DNA of 64,000 nt from Pseudomonas sp. MM211 (GTDB lineage Bacteria; Pseudomonadota; Gammaproteobacteria; Pseudomonadales; Pseudomonadaceae): the NCBI RefSeq assembly GCF_020386635.1, contig NZ_CP081942.1:4898001-4962000 (forward strand). Reading direction: 5' to 3'. A program made the position numbers and the translations under genes. This document shows positions 28,953-36,363 of this stretch, piece after piece. The number at the start of each line of letters is the position of its first letter. Position 1 is the stretch's first letter. The notes below the pieces were generated by a model. It was given only the letters and a program-made list of their open reading frames with translations. It did no database searches and was not told where the DNA came from.

Positions 28953-29115
28953 ATGCAAGTCTCCTAATGGGAATCGGTGCAAAAACCGACACTCTGGATT
29001 AAAGACGCCCGTTTTAAAATCTGCCAGACAGCGTTACGACAGCCAAGCAGAACGAACAGTTCTAGTTGATTGCATCCGCGCGGGGTAGTCTTTTGTGATT
29101 CCTTCGAGGTTTTCG

Positions 29116-29613
29116 ATGAGCCACATCACTTCTACCCGTACGCCACAACAATCGTTGGCAGCTCTACTGCAGCGTTATGAGCCCAAACGCCTGCTGCTGA
29201 TCGGCGCCAGCGAACAACCTGCCGTCAATGCCTTCAGGCAAGCGCACCCACAGAGCTTGATCGCCCATGCCGCCACCGGCAACCTGCCCGCAGAACTCGC
29301 CGGGCAGCGTTTCGATCTCGCCATCGTGGTCGACTGCCTGGAGCACATGCCTAAACGCGATGGCCTGCAACTGCTCGGTGGTATACGCAATTTGAATGCC
29401 AGCCGCATGGCCGTCCTGGTCGACCTGCAGGCCAGTGGCTGGAAAGACACCGATTTCTTCGGCCTCGCCCTGCATGTCAGCGAGCGCTTCGCACGGGATG
29501 AGCAGGTACTCAGCCTATTCACCTATGACCTGCTGGATTACAAACAGGCCCCCGACTGGCTGAACGCCAAGTTCTGGGCCAACCCGGAAAATTTCGGCAA
29601 GTACTGGTGGTAA
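29116..29613 (+). CDS. DUF6231-like protein with Rossmann-type fold
   Basis: A 165-residue cytoplasmic protein. The strands [18 protein letters not shown] and [28 protein letters not shown] are methyltransferase-like, but the glycine-rich SAM loop is not conserved, so catalysis is doubtful. It ends in ENFGKYWW, a strongly conserved-looking tail. I believe this is the Pseudomonas DUF6231 family; function unknown. GAGGT precedes the ATG at 29116. The next gene starts three bases after its stop. Confidence 0.65.
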   Translation: MSHITSTRTPQQSLAALLQRYEPKRLLLIGASEQPAVNAFRQAHPQSLIAHAATGNLPAELAGQRFDLAIVVDCLEHMPKRDGLQLLGGIRNLNASRMAVLVDLQASGWKDTDFFGLALHVSERFARDEQVLSLFTYDLLDYKQAPDWLNAKFWANPENFGKYWW

Positions 29614-29615
29614 GG

Positions 29616-30098
29616 ATGGAAACCAGAACCTCGCAAACCAGCTGCCCCTGCGGCAGCGGCGATTCCCTACCGGACTGCTGCGGCCGTTATCACAGTGGCT
29701 TGCCTGCCCCTTGTGCGCAGAGTTTGATGCGCTCGCGCTATAGCGCTTACGTGCTTGGCAACATCGACTATCTGGTGGCGACCTCGCTGCCGGCACAGCA
29801 GGCAAAACTGGATGTAGAAGGTATCCGCACCTGGAGCCTGCAGAGCACCTGGCTGGGCCTTGAGGTCGAACGCTCGGAATTGCTAGGCGGTCAGCCTGAA
29901 CATGCGCGGGTTACCTTCGTTGCCCGCTGGCATGACGAGGCCGGCGAGCATAGCCATCGTGAATGCTCCGCTTTTGTGCAGAATCAGGGCCGCTGGTATT
30001 TCCTCGACCCGACCGTAGGGCTGCAGGCCGGACGCAACGATCCCTGTCCTTGCGCGAGTGGCCAGAAGTTCAAGAAGTGCTGCGCGGGCTACTTATAG
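29616..30098 (+). CDS. YchJ family protein, two SEC-C type metal-binding ends
   Basis: A 160-residue protein of the YchJ family. The N-terminal zinc motif is [17 protein letters not shown] and the C-terminal one is [13 protein letters not shown], both SEC-C like. Between them is the NTF2-like core starting at [21 protein letters not shown]. Function unknown. A GTG at 29607 is an alternative start that would overlap the preceding stop; I prefer the ATG at 29616, although its ribosome site is poorly spaced. Confidence 0.88.
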   Translation: METRTSQTSCPCGSGDSLPDCCGRYHSGLPAPCAQSLMRSRYSAYVLGNIDYLVATSLPAQQAKLDVEGIRTWSLQSTWLGLEVERSELLGGQPEHARVTFVARWHDEAGEHSHRECSAFVQNQGRWYFLDPTVGLQAGRNDPCPCASGQKFKKCCAGYL

Positions 30099-30106
30099 CA
30101 GCAGCC

Positions 30107-30646
30107 TCACACCAGTTTCAGGTGCGAGGTGTCCGGAGCCGGTGCAGCGGGCTGGGCCTTTATCTGGCCCATATCACTGCCCGCCGGGGCAAGGCTGAAC
30201 TGCGATAGATCCAATGCTGGCTCAGCCACTTGCGGCGCTGCATCCTGCAGATCGTCGCCCAGCGCCGCCACACCGAAATCCGGCGCATCGACATCGGCGA
30301 AGGCTGCCATGTACTCGTCACGCGGCGCCACCTGCAGGCGCCCTTGAGGCTGACTGGCGACCTGAGCAACAGGGTTGGCCGGTGGTGGCGGCGCCAGTTC
30401 GATCTCTTCGACCTCCATATCCGTATCGACCACCTCGACACGTGCCCCGGCGCGCTCCAGGGTGCTGCGGTACTTCTCGGCAGCAGCTTCGTCCAGGTTG
30501 TTCTTGATCACCACCCGCCGTCCGGAAAACAGCTGAGCGATACGCTGGGCATCGGCCTGGAACAGCCTGGCCAGGTTGGCCTGCACGGTTTCCAGCTGGG
30601 CACCAGGCACCAGCTCACCGGAAAATGCGATTTCATATCGCGCCAT
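30107..30646 (-). CDS. Conserved hypothetical protein with acidic Pro/Ala-rich tail
   Basis: A 179-residue cytoplasmic protein that I do not recognise by name. Residues 1-72 form a compact alpha/beta domain (MARYEIAFSGELVPGAQLE, then LFSGRRVVIKNNLDEAAAEKY and a final ARVEVVD strand), plausibly a small adaptor or SPOR-like fold. The rest is acidic, rich in Ala, Pro and Asp, and probably disordered, ending in DTSHLKLV. AAGGAG lies seven bases before the ATG at 30646, which fixes the start. It converges with the YchJ gene. Confidence 0.7.
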   Translation of the reverse strand: MARYEIAFSGELVPGAQLETVQANLARLFQADAQRIAQLFSGRRVVIKNNLDEAAAEKYRSTLERAGARVEVVDTDMEVEEIELAPPPPANPVAQVASQPQGRLQVAPRDEYMAAFADVDAPDFGVAALGDDLQDAAPQVAEPALDLSQFSLAPAGSDMGQIKAQPAAPAPDTSHLKLV

Positions 30647-30854
30647 CACCACGCTCCTTTCTGTCATTTCGTGTGCCGCTTTGGCCACAGCAATAAAACC
30701 TAAATGCACGCAGGCCAGTATGACGCAGCTTTTTGCGAGCACACGAGAGTCTGTCGGCATTTCCTCGTAGTAAAGCGCTCGCAATGAAATGACGACAGCC
30801 CCTAGGGCAGCAAAGCCGTCTCTTGTTACACTGAGGCCTCGAACGGAGTATGAA

Positions 30855-31352
30855 ATGTTTTCTCAGGCGCAAATGATAAGAATTCTTAGCCTAATGGTGT
30901 TTCTTGGTCTGTGCTCGGCATTGAGCGGTTGCTCGACCTGGCTTTCGGACGATTTCGAAGATCCCGATGTTCGTCTCGTGAATGTCGACGTAGTAAGAGC
31001 CAAGCTGCTTGAGCAGCGCTTCGTTCTGCGTTTCCGGATCGACAACCCCAACGACGTCAGCCTGCCCGTGCGTGGTCTCAACTACGTGGTGCACCTCAAC
31101 GACGTGAAGCTCGCCGAGGGTGAGTCGGAAGTCTGGTTCACCGTGCCTGCCAATGGTCATATCGAGTTCGACGTTCCCGTGCGTACCAACCTGTGGCGTC
31201 ACGTTCGTCAGGTGGTCAAGTTGCTGGAACAGCCGGATGAACCCATCAGCTACCGCCTGCAGGGCGAAGTGAAAACCGGACTATTCTTCGGCCGACGCGT
31301 GCACATGAAGCGCAATGGCGAGATAATTCCCGGCGAATATCTTCCGGAGTAA
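30855..31352 (+). CDS. LEA type 2 family lipoprotein
   Basis: A 165-residue lipoprotein: signal peptide with lipobox ALSGC (Cys26), then a single LEA-2/WHy-type beta-sandwich starting DVRLVNVDVVRAKLLEQRFVLRF, with RIDNPNDVSLPVRGLNYVVHLND as the typical core. Such proteins are thought to be desiccation or stress related, but the bacterial function is not settled. CGGAG precedes the ATG at 30855; the frame is open back to 30789 without a good ribosome site. It heads a short plus-strand group with the two small genes behind it. Confidence 0.8.
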   Translation: MFSQAQMIRILSLMVFLGLCSALSGCSTWLSDDFEDPDVRLVNVDVVRAKLLEQRFVLRFRIDNPNDVSLPVRGLNYVVHLNDVKLAEGESEVWFTVPANGHIEFDVPVRTNLWRHVRQVVKLLEQPDEPISYRLQGEVKTGLFFGRRVHMKRNGEIIPGEYLPE

Positions 31353-31358
31353 CCTCGC

Positions 31359-31565
31359 ATGACCCAGCAACCTCATGTTCACGGCCCTGACTGCAACCAC
31401 GATCACGACCATGATCATGGCCATGACGATCACGGCCATGTGCACGGCCCGCATTGCAACCACGCGCCTCAGGAGCCGGTACGCAACGCCCTGAAGGATG
31501 TTGGCCGCAATGATCCTTGCCCATGCGGCAGCGAGAAGAAATTCAAGAAGTGCCATGGGGCCTGA
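31359..31565 (+). CDS. His-rich SEC-C metal-binding mini-protein
   Basis: A 68-residue protein. Residues 6-35 are a His/Asp-rich stretch ([19 protein letters not shown] and more) flanked by two CNH triplets. The C-terminus is a SEC-C motif [14 protein letters not shown] that binds zinc in SecA. It is likely a metal-binding or metal-buffering adaptor; partner unknown. It starts six bases after the LEA-2 gene and overlaps the DUF2489 gene by 11 bases. Confidence 0.8.
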   Translation: MTQQPHVHGPDCNHDHDHDHGHDDHGHVHGPHCNHAPQEPVRNALKDVGRNDPCPCGSEKKFKKCHGA

Positions 31566-32007
31566 TCACCTGCTGATCCTGCTCGCGGTACTGATTGTCG
31601 TAGCACTGACCCTGTACGCCGCTTATCTGTGGCGCCAGGTCTGGGCCAGGCAGCGCCAGCAGAGCGATGCTCGCCACGCCCAGCGCCAGCGTCTTCACGA
31701 TGATTTACGGGTACTGGCCAGTTGCCTGCTCGACGGCCAGGTACCCCTGATCGAAGGCGCGATCCGCATCAAGGTACTGCTCGATAATTACGACAGCACG
31801 CTTAGCCTGACACCCCAGGTTCAGGTCTTTCAGCACCTGTACGAAGCGACCGAACACGTGCCTACCCACGCTGACTGGAAAGCCCTGAGCAGGGCCGAGC
31901 GCCGCCAACACGATAGTCGATTTGCCGAATTGACCCTGGCGCACGACCAGCAAGCCCGGGAGGCTGCACGCTGGCTGCTCGACGAGGGACTGAACACCCG
32001 CCCATAG
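31555..32007 (+). CDS. DUF2489 family protein
   Basis: A 150-residue protein with one N-terminal membrane helix ([21 protein letters not shown]) and a helical cytoplasmic domain containing [25 protein letters not shown], which fits DUF2489. Function unknown. The start ATG at 31555 lies inside the end of the SEC-C gene, so translation is probably coupled. Confidence 0.75.
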   Translation: MGPDHLLILLAVLIVVALTLYAAYLWRQVWARQRQQSDARHAQRQRLHDDLRVLASCLLDGQVPLIEGAIRIKVLLDNYDSTLSLTPQVQVFQHLYEATEHVPTHADWKALSRAERRQHDSRFAELTLAHDQQAREAARWLLDEGLNTRP

Positions 32008-32128
32008 TCCCTGGAGCGACGACCGTCGCTCCAATCACCGCGCCACTTGCCAGGCGCCATGCCGCTCTCTACCTTTAGCGCCATTCCGGCCCGCCCACCG
32101 CCGCCCTTTTCCTCTAGGAGTCCGCCGC

Positions 32129-34660
32129 ATGCTGCCGCGCGCTTTCCGTCCTTTTGCCACTTTGAGCCTCGCTGGCATCGTCACCGGTATGGTTGCGCTG
32201 AGCGGTTGCCAATCCCTGCTCGACAGCCGCTACCGCAATAGCGTGCACCCGGATCAAGGTTCCTTCCGCGTGCAGGGGCTGGCGCAGACCGCTTCGGTAC
32301 GCCGCAACCCGCTGGGCATGCCGCTGATCGAAACCCATACCTTTCACGACGCCCTGTTCACCCTGGGCTACGTGCACGCTAGCGACCGCCTCAGCCAGAT
32401 GGTCAGCCTGCGCCTGATGGCCGAAGGTCGCCTGGCGGAAATGGCCGGCCCTGGCGTGCTGGAAATGGACCGGTTCATGCGCGCGGTGAACCTCAAGAAA
32501 AGCGCCGAGGTGCTCTACAAGAATGCCTCGCCACGGATGAAGGCGTTCTTCGAAGTCTATGCCCGGGGCGTCAACGCCTACCTGTTCCGCTACCGCGACA
32601 AGCTGCCGATGGATCTGGCCGAGGCCGGCTATCGTCCACCCTACTGGAAACCCGAAGACTCAGTGATGATCTTCTGCCTGCTCAATTTCGGTCTGTCGGT
32701 GAACCTGCAGGAAGAGATCGCGGCACTGACCCTCACCCAGAAAGTCGGCGCCGACAAACTGGCCTGGCTGCTGCCCACCTATCCGGACGAGCCGTTGCCG
32801 TTCGAGGAAGCCGAGAAGCTCAAGGGCCTGGCGCTTGGCGGCAACATTCCTGGCCTGCAGGCGGTGAAGACAGCCGCCGCCCAGGTGTCCGAGCGGCACA
32901 TGCTCGGCGTCGCTGCCTCGAACAATTGGGCCATCGCCCCCTCGCGCAGCCGTAGCGGCAAGAGCCTGTTGGCCAACGACACCCATCTGCCGATCGAACT
33001 GCCTTCGGTATGGAGCTTCGTGCAGATTCGCGCGCCGAAATTTCAGGCCTCCGGGGTAACGGTCGCCGGTATGCCGGCGGTGGTTGCCGGCTTCAACGGT
33101 AAGCTGGCCTGGGGCATGACCATGGTCATGGGCGACAACCAGGATCTGTTCCTCGAGAAGGTCAAACGCGAAGGCAATCGCCTGCTATATCTCGCCGACG
33201 GTAAATGGCTACACGCTCAGGAGCGCCAGGAAACCTTCTTCATAAAGGGTCAGAAGTCGATCCGCGAAACCGTTTATGAAACCCGCCACGGCCCGCTGCT
33301 CAACAGTGTGCTGGGCGAACGCAAACATCCGCTGCAGCCCCTGCAGTTGCAAAGCGGCTACGGCCTGGCGCTGCAAACCACCCAGTTCGAGGAGGACGCC
33401 AGCCTCGACGCCTTCTTCAATCTGTCTCGCGCGCAATCCGTGGAGCAGGCCTTCGAGGCAACCCGGGAAATCCGCGCCATGCCGCTGAACCTGGTGTTCG
33501 CGGACGCCAGCAACATCGGTTGGCAGGTTACCGGGCGTTTCCCGAATCGCCGTGAAGGCCAGGGTCTGGTGCCATCACCGGGCTGGGACAGCCGCTACGA
33601 GTGGGATGGTTTCGCCGACCCGATGCTCCATCCTTACGATCAGGACCCGCAGCAGGGCTGGCTGGGTAGCGCCAACCAGCGCAGCGTGCCGCGCGGTTAC
33701 GGCATGCAGCTGTCCAACTCCTGGTACGCCCCGGAGCGCTACGAGCGCATCGCGCAGTTGGCCGGCAGTGGCCGTCATGACACGCAAAGCATGATTGCCA
33801 TGCAGTACGACCAGACCACGCCGTTCGCCGCCAAGCTGCAGAACATGTTCGAGGCGCAGAACATGGCCGAACCACTGCGTAAGGCTATCGACCGCCTGCC
33901 CGATGCCCAGCGTGGCAAGGCCCATGAAGCACTGAGCCGATTGATGGCCTTCGACGGCAAACTCTCCGCGACCTCCGCGGACGCAGCCGTGTACAGCGCC
34001 TTCCTGCACGAAAGTGCCCGACAGATCTTCCTCGACGAGCTCGGCCCGGAAACCTCATCAGCCTGGAAAGCCCTGGTGAATAACGCCAACCTGTCCTATT
34101 CGGCCCAGGCCGATCACCTCCTTGGCCGCGACGACAGCCCGTTCTGGGACGACGTGCGCACACCGCAAAAAGAAGACAAGCCGGCGATTCTCGCCCGCAG
34201 CCTGGCGGCCAGCATCGAGTTGCTCGAGCAGCGCCTGGGCACTGAACGCACCGCCTGGCAGTGGGGCAAGCTGCACACTTACGAGTGGCTGAGCGGCAGC
34301 ACGCAGATGGCGCCCTACCTGAGCGCCGGCCAGCGCACCAGCATCGGCTCGCTGAAGGGCTATCTTGACCGCGGCCCGTACCCGGCCGGCGGAGACCACA
34401 GCACGTTGAACGTGTCGGCCTACAACTGGGGCCAGGACTTCGATACCTGGCTGATCCCCAGCATGCGGATGATCGTCGACTTCGGCCGCGAGGAACCCAT
34501 GATCGGCCTCAACAGCTCCGGGCAATCCGGCAACCCGGCCAGCCCGCACTACGCCGACGGCATCGACGCCTGGCGCCGGGCCAAGTACCTGAGTTTCCCC
34601 GTGCAACAGCAGAACCTGGAAAAGACCTACGGCAGCAAACGCCTGCTGTTGACGCCCTGA
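32129..34660 (+). CDS. quiP: Penicillin-acylase family enzyme, QuiP-like acyl-homoserine lactone acylase
   Basis: An 843-residue Ntn-hydrolase precursor. The signal peptide carries a lipobox-like ALSGC (Cys27). The chain should self-cleave before Ser264 in VAASNNWAI, giving an alpha chain, a spacer and a beta chain with the N-terminal Ser nucleophile. Motifs such as [29 protein letters not shown] and [20 protein letters not shown] follow the family. The opening region and neighbours resemble P. aeruginosa PA1032 (QuiP), which degrades long-chain acyl-homoserine lactones. The exact substrate here is inferred. Confidence 0.8.
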   Translation: MLPRAFRPFATLSLAGIVTGMVALSGCQSLLDSRYRNSVHPDQGSFRVQGLAQTASVRRNPLGMPLIETHTFHDALFTLGYVHASDRLSQMVSLRLMAEGRLAEMAGPGVLEMDRFMRAVNLKKSAEVLYKNASPRMKAFFEVYARGVNAYLFRYRDKLPMDLAEAGYRPPYWKPEDSVMIFCLLNFGLSVNLQEEIAALTLTQKVGADKLAWLLPTYPDEPLPFEEAEKLKGLALGGNIPGLQAVKTAAAQVSERHMLGVAASNNWAIAPSRSRSGKSLLANDTHLPIELPSVWSFVQIRAPKFQASGVTVAGMPAVVAGFNGKLAWGMTMVMGDNQDLFLEKVKREGNRLLYLADGKWLHAQERQETFFIKGQKSIRETVYETRHGPLLNSVLGERKHPLQPLQLQSGYGLALQTTQFEEDASLDAFFNLSRAQSVEQAFEATREIRAMPLNLVFADASNIGWQVTGRFPNRREGQGLVPSPGWDSRYEWDGFADPMLHPYDQDPQQGWLGSANQRSVPRGYGMQLSNSWYAPERYERIAQLAGSGRHDTQSMIAMQYDQTTPFAAKLQNMFEAQNMAEPLRKAIDRLPDAQRGKAHEALSRLMAFDGKLSATSADAAVYSAFLHESARQIFLDELGPETSSAWKALVNNANLSYSAQADHLLGRDDSPFWDDVRTPQKEDKPAILARSLAASIELLEQRLGTERTAWQWGKLHTYEWLSGSTQMAPYLSAGQRTSIGSLKGYLDRGPYPAGGDHSTLNVSAYNWGQDFDTWLIPSMRMIVDFGREEPMIGLNSSGQSGNPASPHYADGIDAWRRAKYLSFPVQQQNLEKTYGSKRLLLTP

Positions 34661-34661
34661 C

Positions 34662-34696
34662 GCACAACCCAGGTGCGCAACGCACCAACAACGCGC
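34662..34696 (+). promoter_or_regulatory. Candidate tandem NtrC enhancer sites for the nas operon
   Basis: GCACAACCCAGGTGC at 34662-34676 matches the NtrC pattern GCAC-N7-GTGC exactly. A second, one-mismatch site (GCAC-N7-GCGC) begins at 34682, centred 20 bases away, two helical turns. They lie about 190 bases upstream of the sigma-54 promoter, a usual enhancer distance. Confidence 0.55.
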
Positions 34697-34860
34697 AGGA
34701 ACGGGAATGAATCAGGCGCAGCCGGTATCGACTGATACGACGCCGGCTACGTCACAACCCACCCCTTCGGTGGACAGGAACTAGGCCACACTGGGTTACG
34801 GCAACGCTTCCCCTTATTCCAAGGCCATTTCCTCACCCTGCCCGGCCGTTCTCGAGCAAT
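34697..34860. other. Upstream region between the NtrC sites and the sigma-54 promoter
   Basis: No gene is seen. The stretch includes the inverted repeat GCCGG...CCGGC near 34720-34750 and looks like the looping spacer of an enhancer-driven promoter. Confidence 0.35.
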
Positions 34861-34876
34861 TGGCACACTCCCTGCT
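34861..34876 (+). promoter_or_regulatory. Sigma-54 promoter of the nitrate reductase operon
   Basis: TGGCACACTCCCTGCT matches TGGCAC-N5-TTGCW with one mismatch in the -12 half and exact spacing. The start of transcription would be near 34887, giving a leader of about 210 bases that contains the attenuator. Confidence 0.75.
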
Positions 34877-34894
34877 CATGTTCTTGCAGACATA

Positions 34895-34982
34895 GAGCAC
34901 GCCGGTAGATGGCAGGGCTCCCCGAAACGAATCGGGACTGGACAAAGGCGTCCTTGCACTCAGCGTGCAGGACGCCTTTTTT
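34895..34982 (+). promoter_or_regulatory. ANTAR-type antitermination leader with intrinsic terminator
   Basis: Three structures follow the inferred transcription start. GAGC/GCTC with inner GCC/GGC forms a first stem at 34895-34920. CCCGA-AACGAA-TCGGG at 34921-34936 is a stem with a hexaloop having A1 and G4, the mark of ANTAR-bound hairpins. AAAGGCGTCC...GGACGCCTTT at 34944-34979, ending in six T, is a strong terminator. NasR, encoded downstream, is the obvious antiterminator, acting when nitrate or nitrite is present. Confidence 0.7.
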
Positions 34983-35097
34983 GTGCCCCGCCATCCCTGG
35001 CGGACACCCTACGGGCCGTCGGCGGAGCCGACGTCACAAATGGCTCCCGGCCATTTTGTTGTTTGCCGCGATTCACTCAGGGCCACGGAGGTAGCGG

Positions 35098-36363
35098 ATG
35101 AAACGATTGAAACTGGTGATGATCGGCAACGGCATGGCCGGCGTACGCACGCTGGAAGAGCTGCTCAAGATCGCCCCCGACCTCTACGACATCACCGTGT
35201 TCGGCGCCGAGCCACATCCCAACTACAACCGCATCCTGCTGTCGCCGGTGCTGGCGGGCGAACAGACCTTCGATGACATCGTGCTCAACGAACTGAGCTG
35301 GTACACCGAGCACGGCATCCAACTGCTGCTGGGTCGCAAGGTGGTGGAGATCGACCGCGTGCACCGTCGGGTGATCGCCGATGATGGCAGCAGTGCCGAC
35401 TATGACCGCCTGCTGATCGCCACCGGCTCCCGGCCATTCATCCTGCCAATACCGGGCAACGAGCTGGACGGCGTGATCGGCTACCGCGACATCGCCGACA
35501 CCCGCTGCATGCTCGACAGCGCCAACCTGCACCGCCGCGCAGTGGTCATCGGCGGCGGCCTGCTTGGCCTGGAAGCAGCCCACGGCCTCAAGCTACGTGG
35601 CATGGACGTGAGCGTGGTGCACAACGGCGCCACCCTGCTGGAACGCCAGCTCGACGAGCGTGCCGGCAGATTGCTGCAGAACGCTCTGGAACGACGAGGC
35701 CTGCACTTCGCGCTGGGCAAACAGACCGCCGAGCTGATCGGCACCGACAGCGGCCGGGTCAGCGCCGTGCGTTTCAGCGATGGCGAGCAACTACCCGCCG
35801 ATCTGGTAGTGATGGCCGCCGGCATTCGCCCCAACATCGAACTGGCCCAGCGCGCCGGCCTTCCCTGCGCCCGCGGCATCCTGGTCAACGACACACTGCA
35901 GAGCTTCGACCCCCGGGTCTACGCGGTTGGCGAATGCGTCAGCCACCGTGGCGTCGCCTACGGCCTGGTGGCCCCCCTGTTCGAACAGGCGCGGGTATGT
36001 GCCAGCCACCTGGCCATGCAGGGCTTTCGCCGCTATCTCGGTTCGCTGACCGCCACCAAGCTAAAGGTCACCGGTATCGACCTGTTCTCCGCCGGGGACT
36101 TCGCTGGCGGCCCGGGCACGCAGAGCATCATTCTCGACGACCCGGTCACCGGCAGTTACCGCAAGCTGGTGCTGAAGAACGACGTGCTGGTCGGCGCCTG
36201 CCTGTATGGCGATACCGCCGATGGCGCCTGGTACCTGCAACTGATCCGCGAAGGCCGCAAGGTGGCGGATGTCCGCGACATGCTGATGTTTGGCGAGGAC
36301 GCGGTGAACAGCCTGTCACCCGCCTGCAACGCCGAGCCGATTCTCCTGCTGGGAGCGGCCTGA
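35098..36363 (+). CDS. nasC: FAD-dependent electron-transfer subunit of assimilatory nitrate reductase (NasC-like)
   Basis: A 421-residue flavoprotein like the N-terminal half of NirB. It has two dinucleotide-binding regions, KLVMIGNGMAGVRTLEELL at the N-terminus and RAVVIGGGLLGLEAAHGLK near 148, and the NirB-type end KNDVLVGACLYGDTADGAWYLQLI. There is no siroheme or [2Fe-2S] domain, so it is not a nitrite reductase. In Klebsiella nomenclature NasC passes electrons from NADH to NasA. A GGAGG-type ribosome site precedes the ATG, and its stop shares one base with the nasA start. The symbol follows Klebsiella; pseudomonad names differ. Confidence 0.82.
   Translation: MKRLKLVMIGNGMAGVRTLEELLKIAPDLYDITVFGAEPHPNYNRILLSPVLAGEQTFDDIVLNELSWYTEHGIQLLLGRKVVEIDRVHRRVIADDGSSADYDRLLIATGSRPFILPIPGNELDGVIGYRDIADTRCMLDSANLHRRAVVIGGGLLGLEAAHGLKLRGMDVSVVHNGATLLERQLDERAGRLLQNALERRGLHFALGKQTAELIGTDSGRVSAVRFSDGEQLPADLVVMAAGIRPNIELAQRAGLPCARGILVNDTLQSFDPRVYAVGECVSHRGVAYGLVAPLFEQARVCASHLAMQGFRRYLGSLTATKLKVTGIDLFSAGDFAGGPGTQSIILDDPVTGSYRKLVLKNDVLVGACLYGDTADGAWYLQLIREGRKVADVRDMLMFGEDAVNSLSPACNAEPILLLGAA

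Noticed and set aside
34672..34686. The palindrome GGTGCG-CAA-CGCACC as an NtrC site.
   Set aside because: The half-sites face the wrong way for NtrC (GTGC before GCAC); the properly oriented GCAC-N7-GTGC overlaps it at 34662 and is reported instead.
34873..34899. A 10-base-pair hairpin with the hexaloop CTTGCA as the first ANTAR hairpin.
   Set aside because: It overlaps the -12 element of the sigma-54 promoter, and the inferred start at about 34887 would leave half of it untranscribed.
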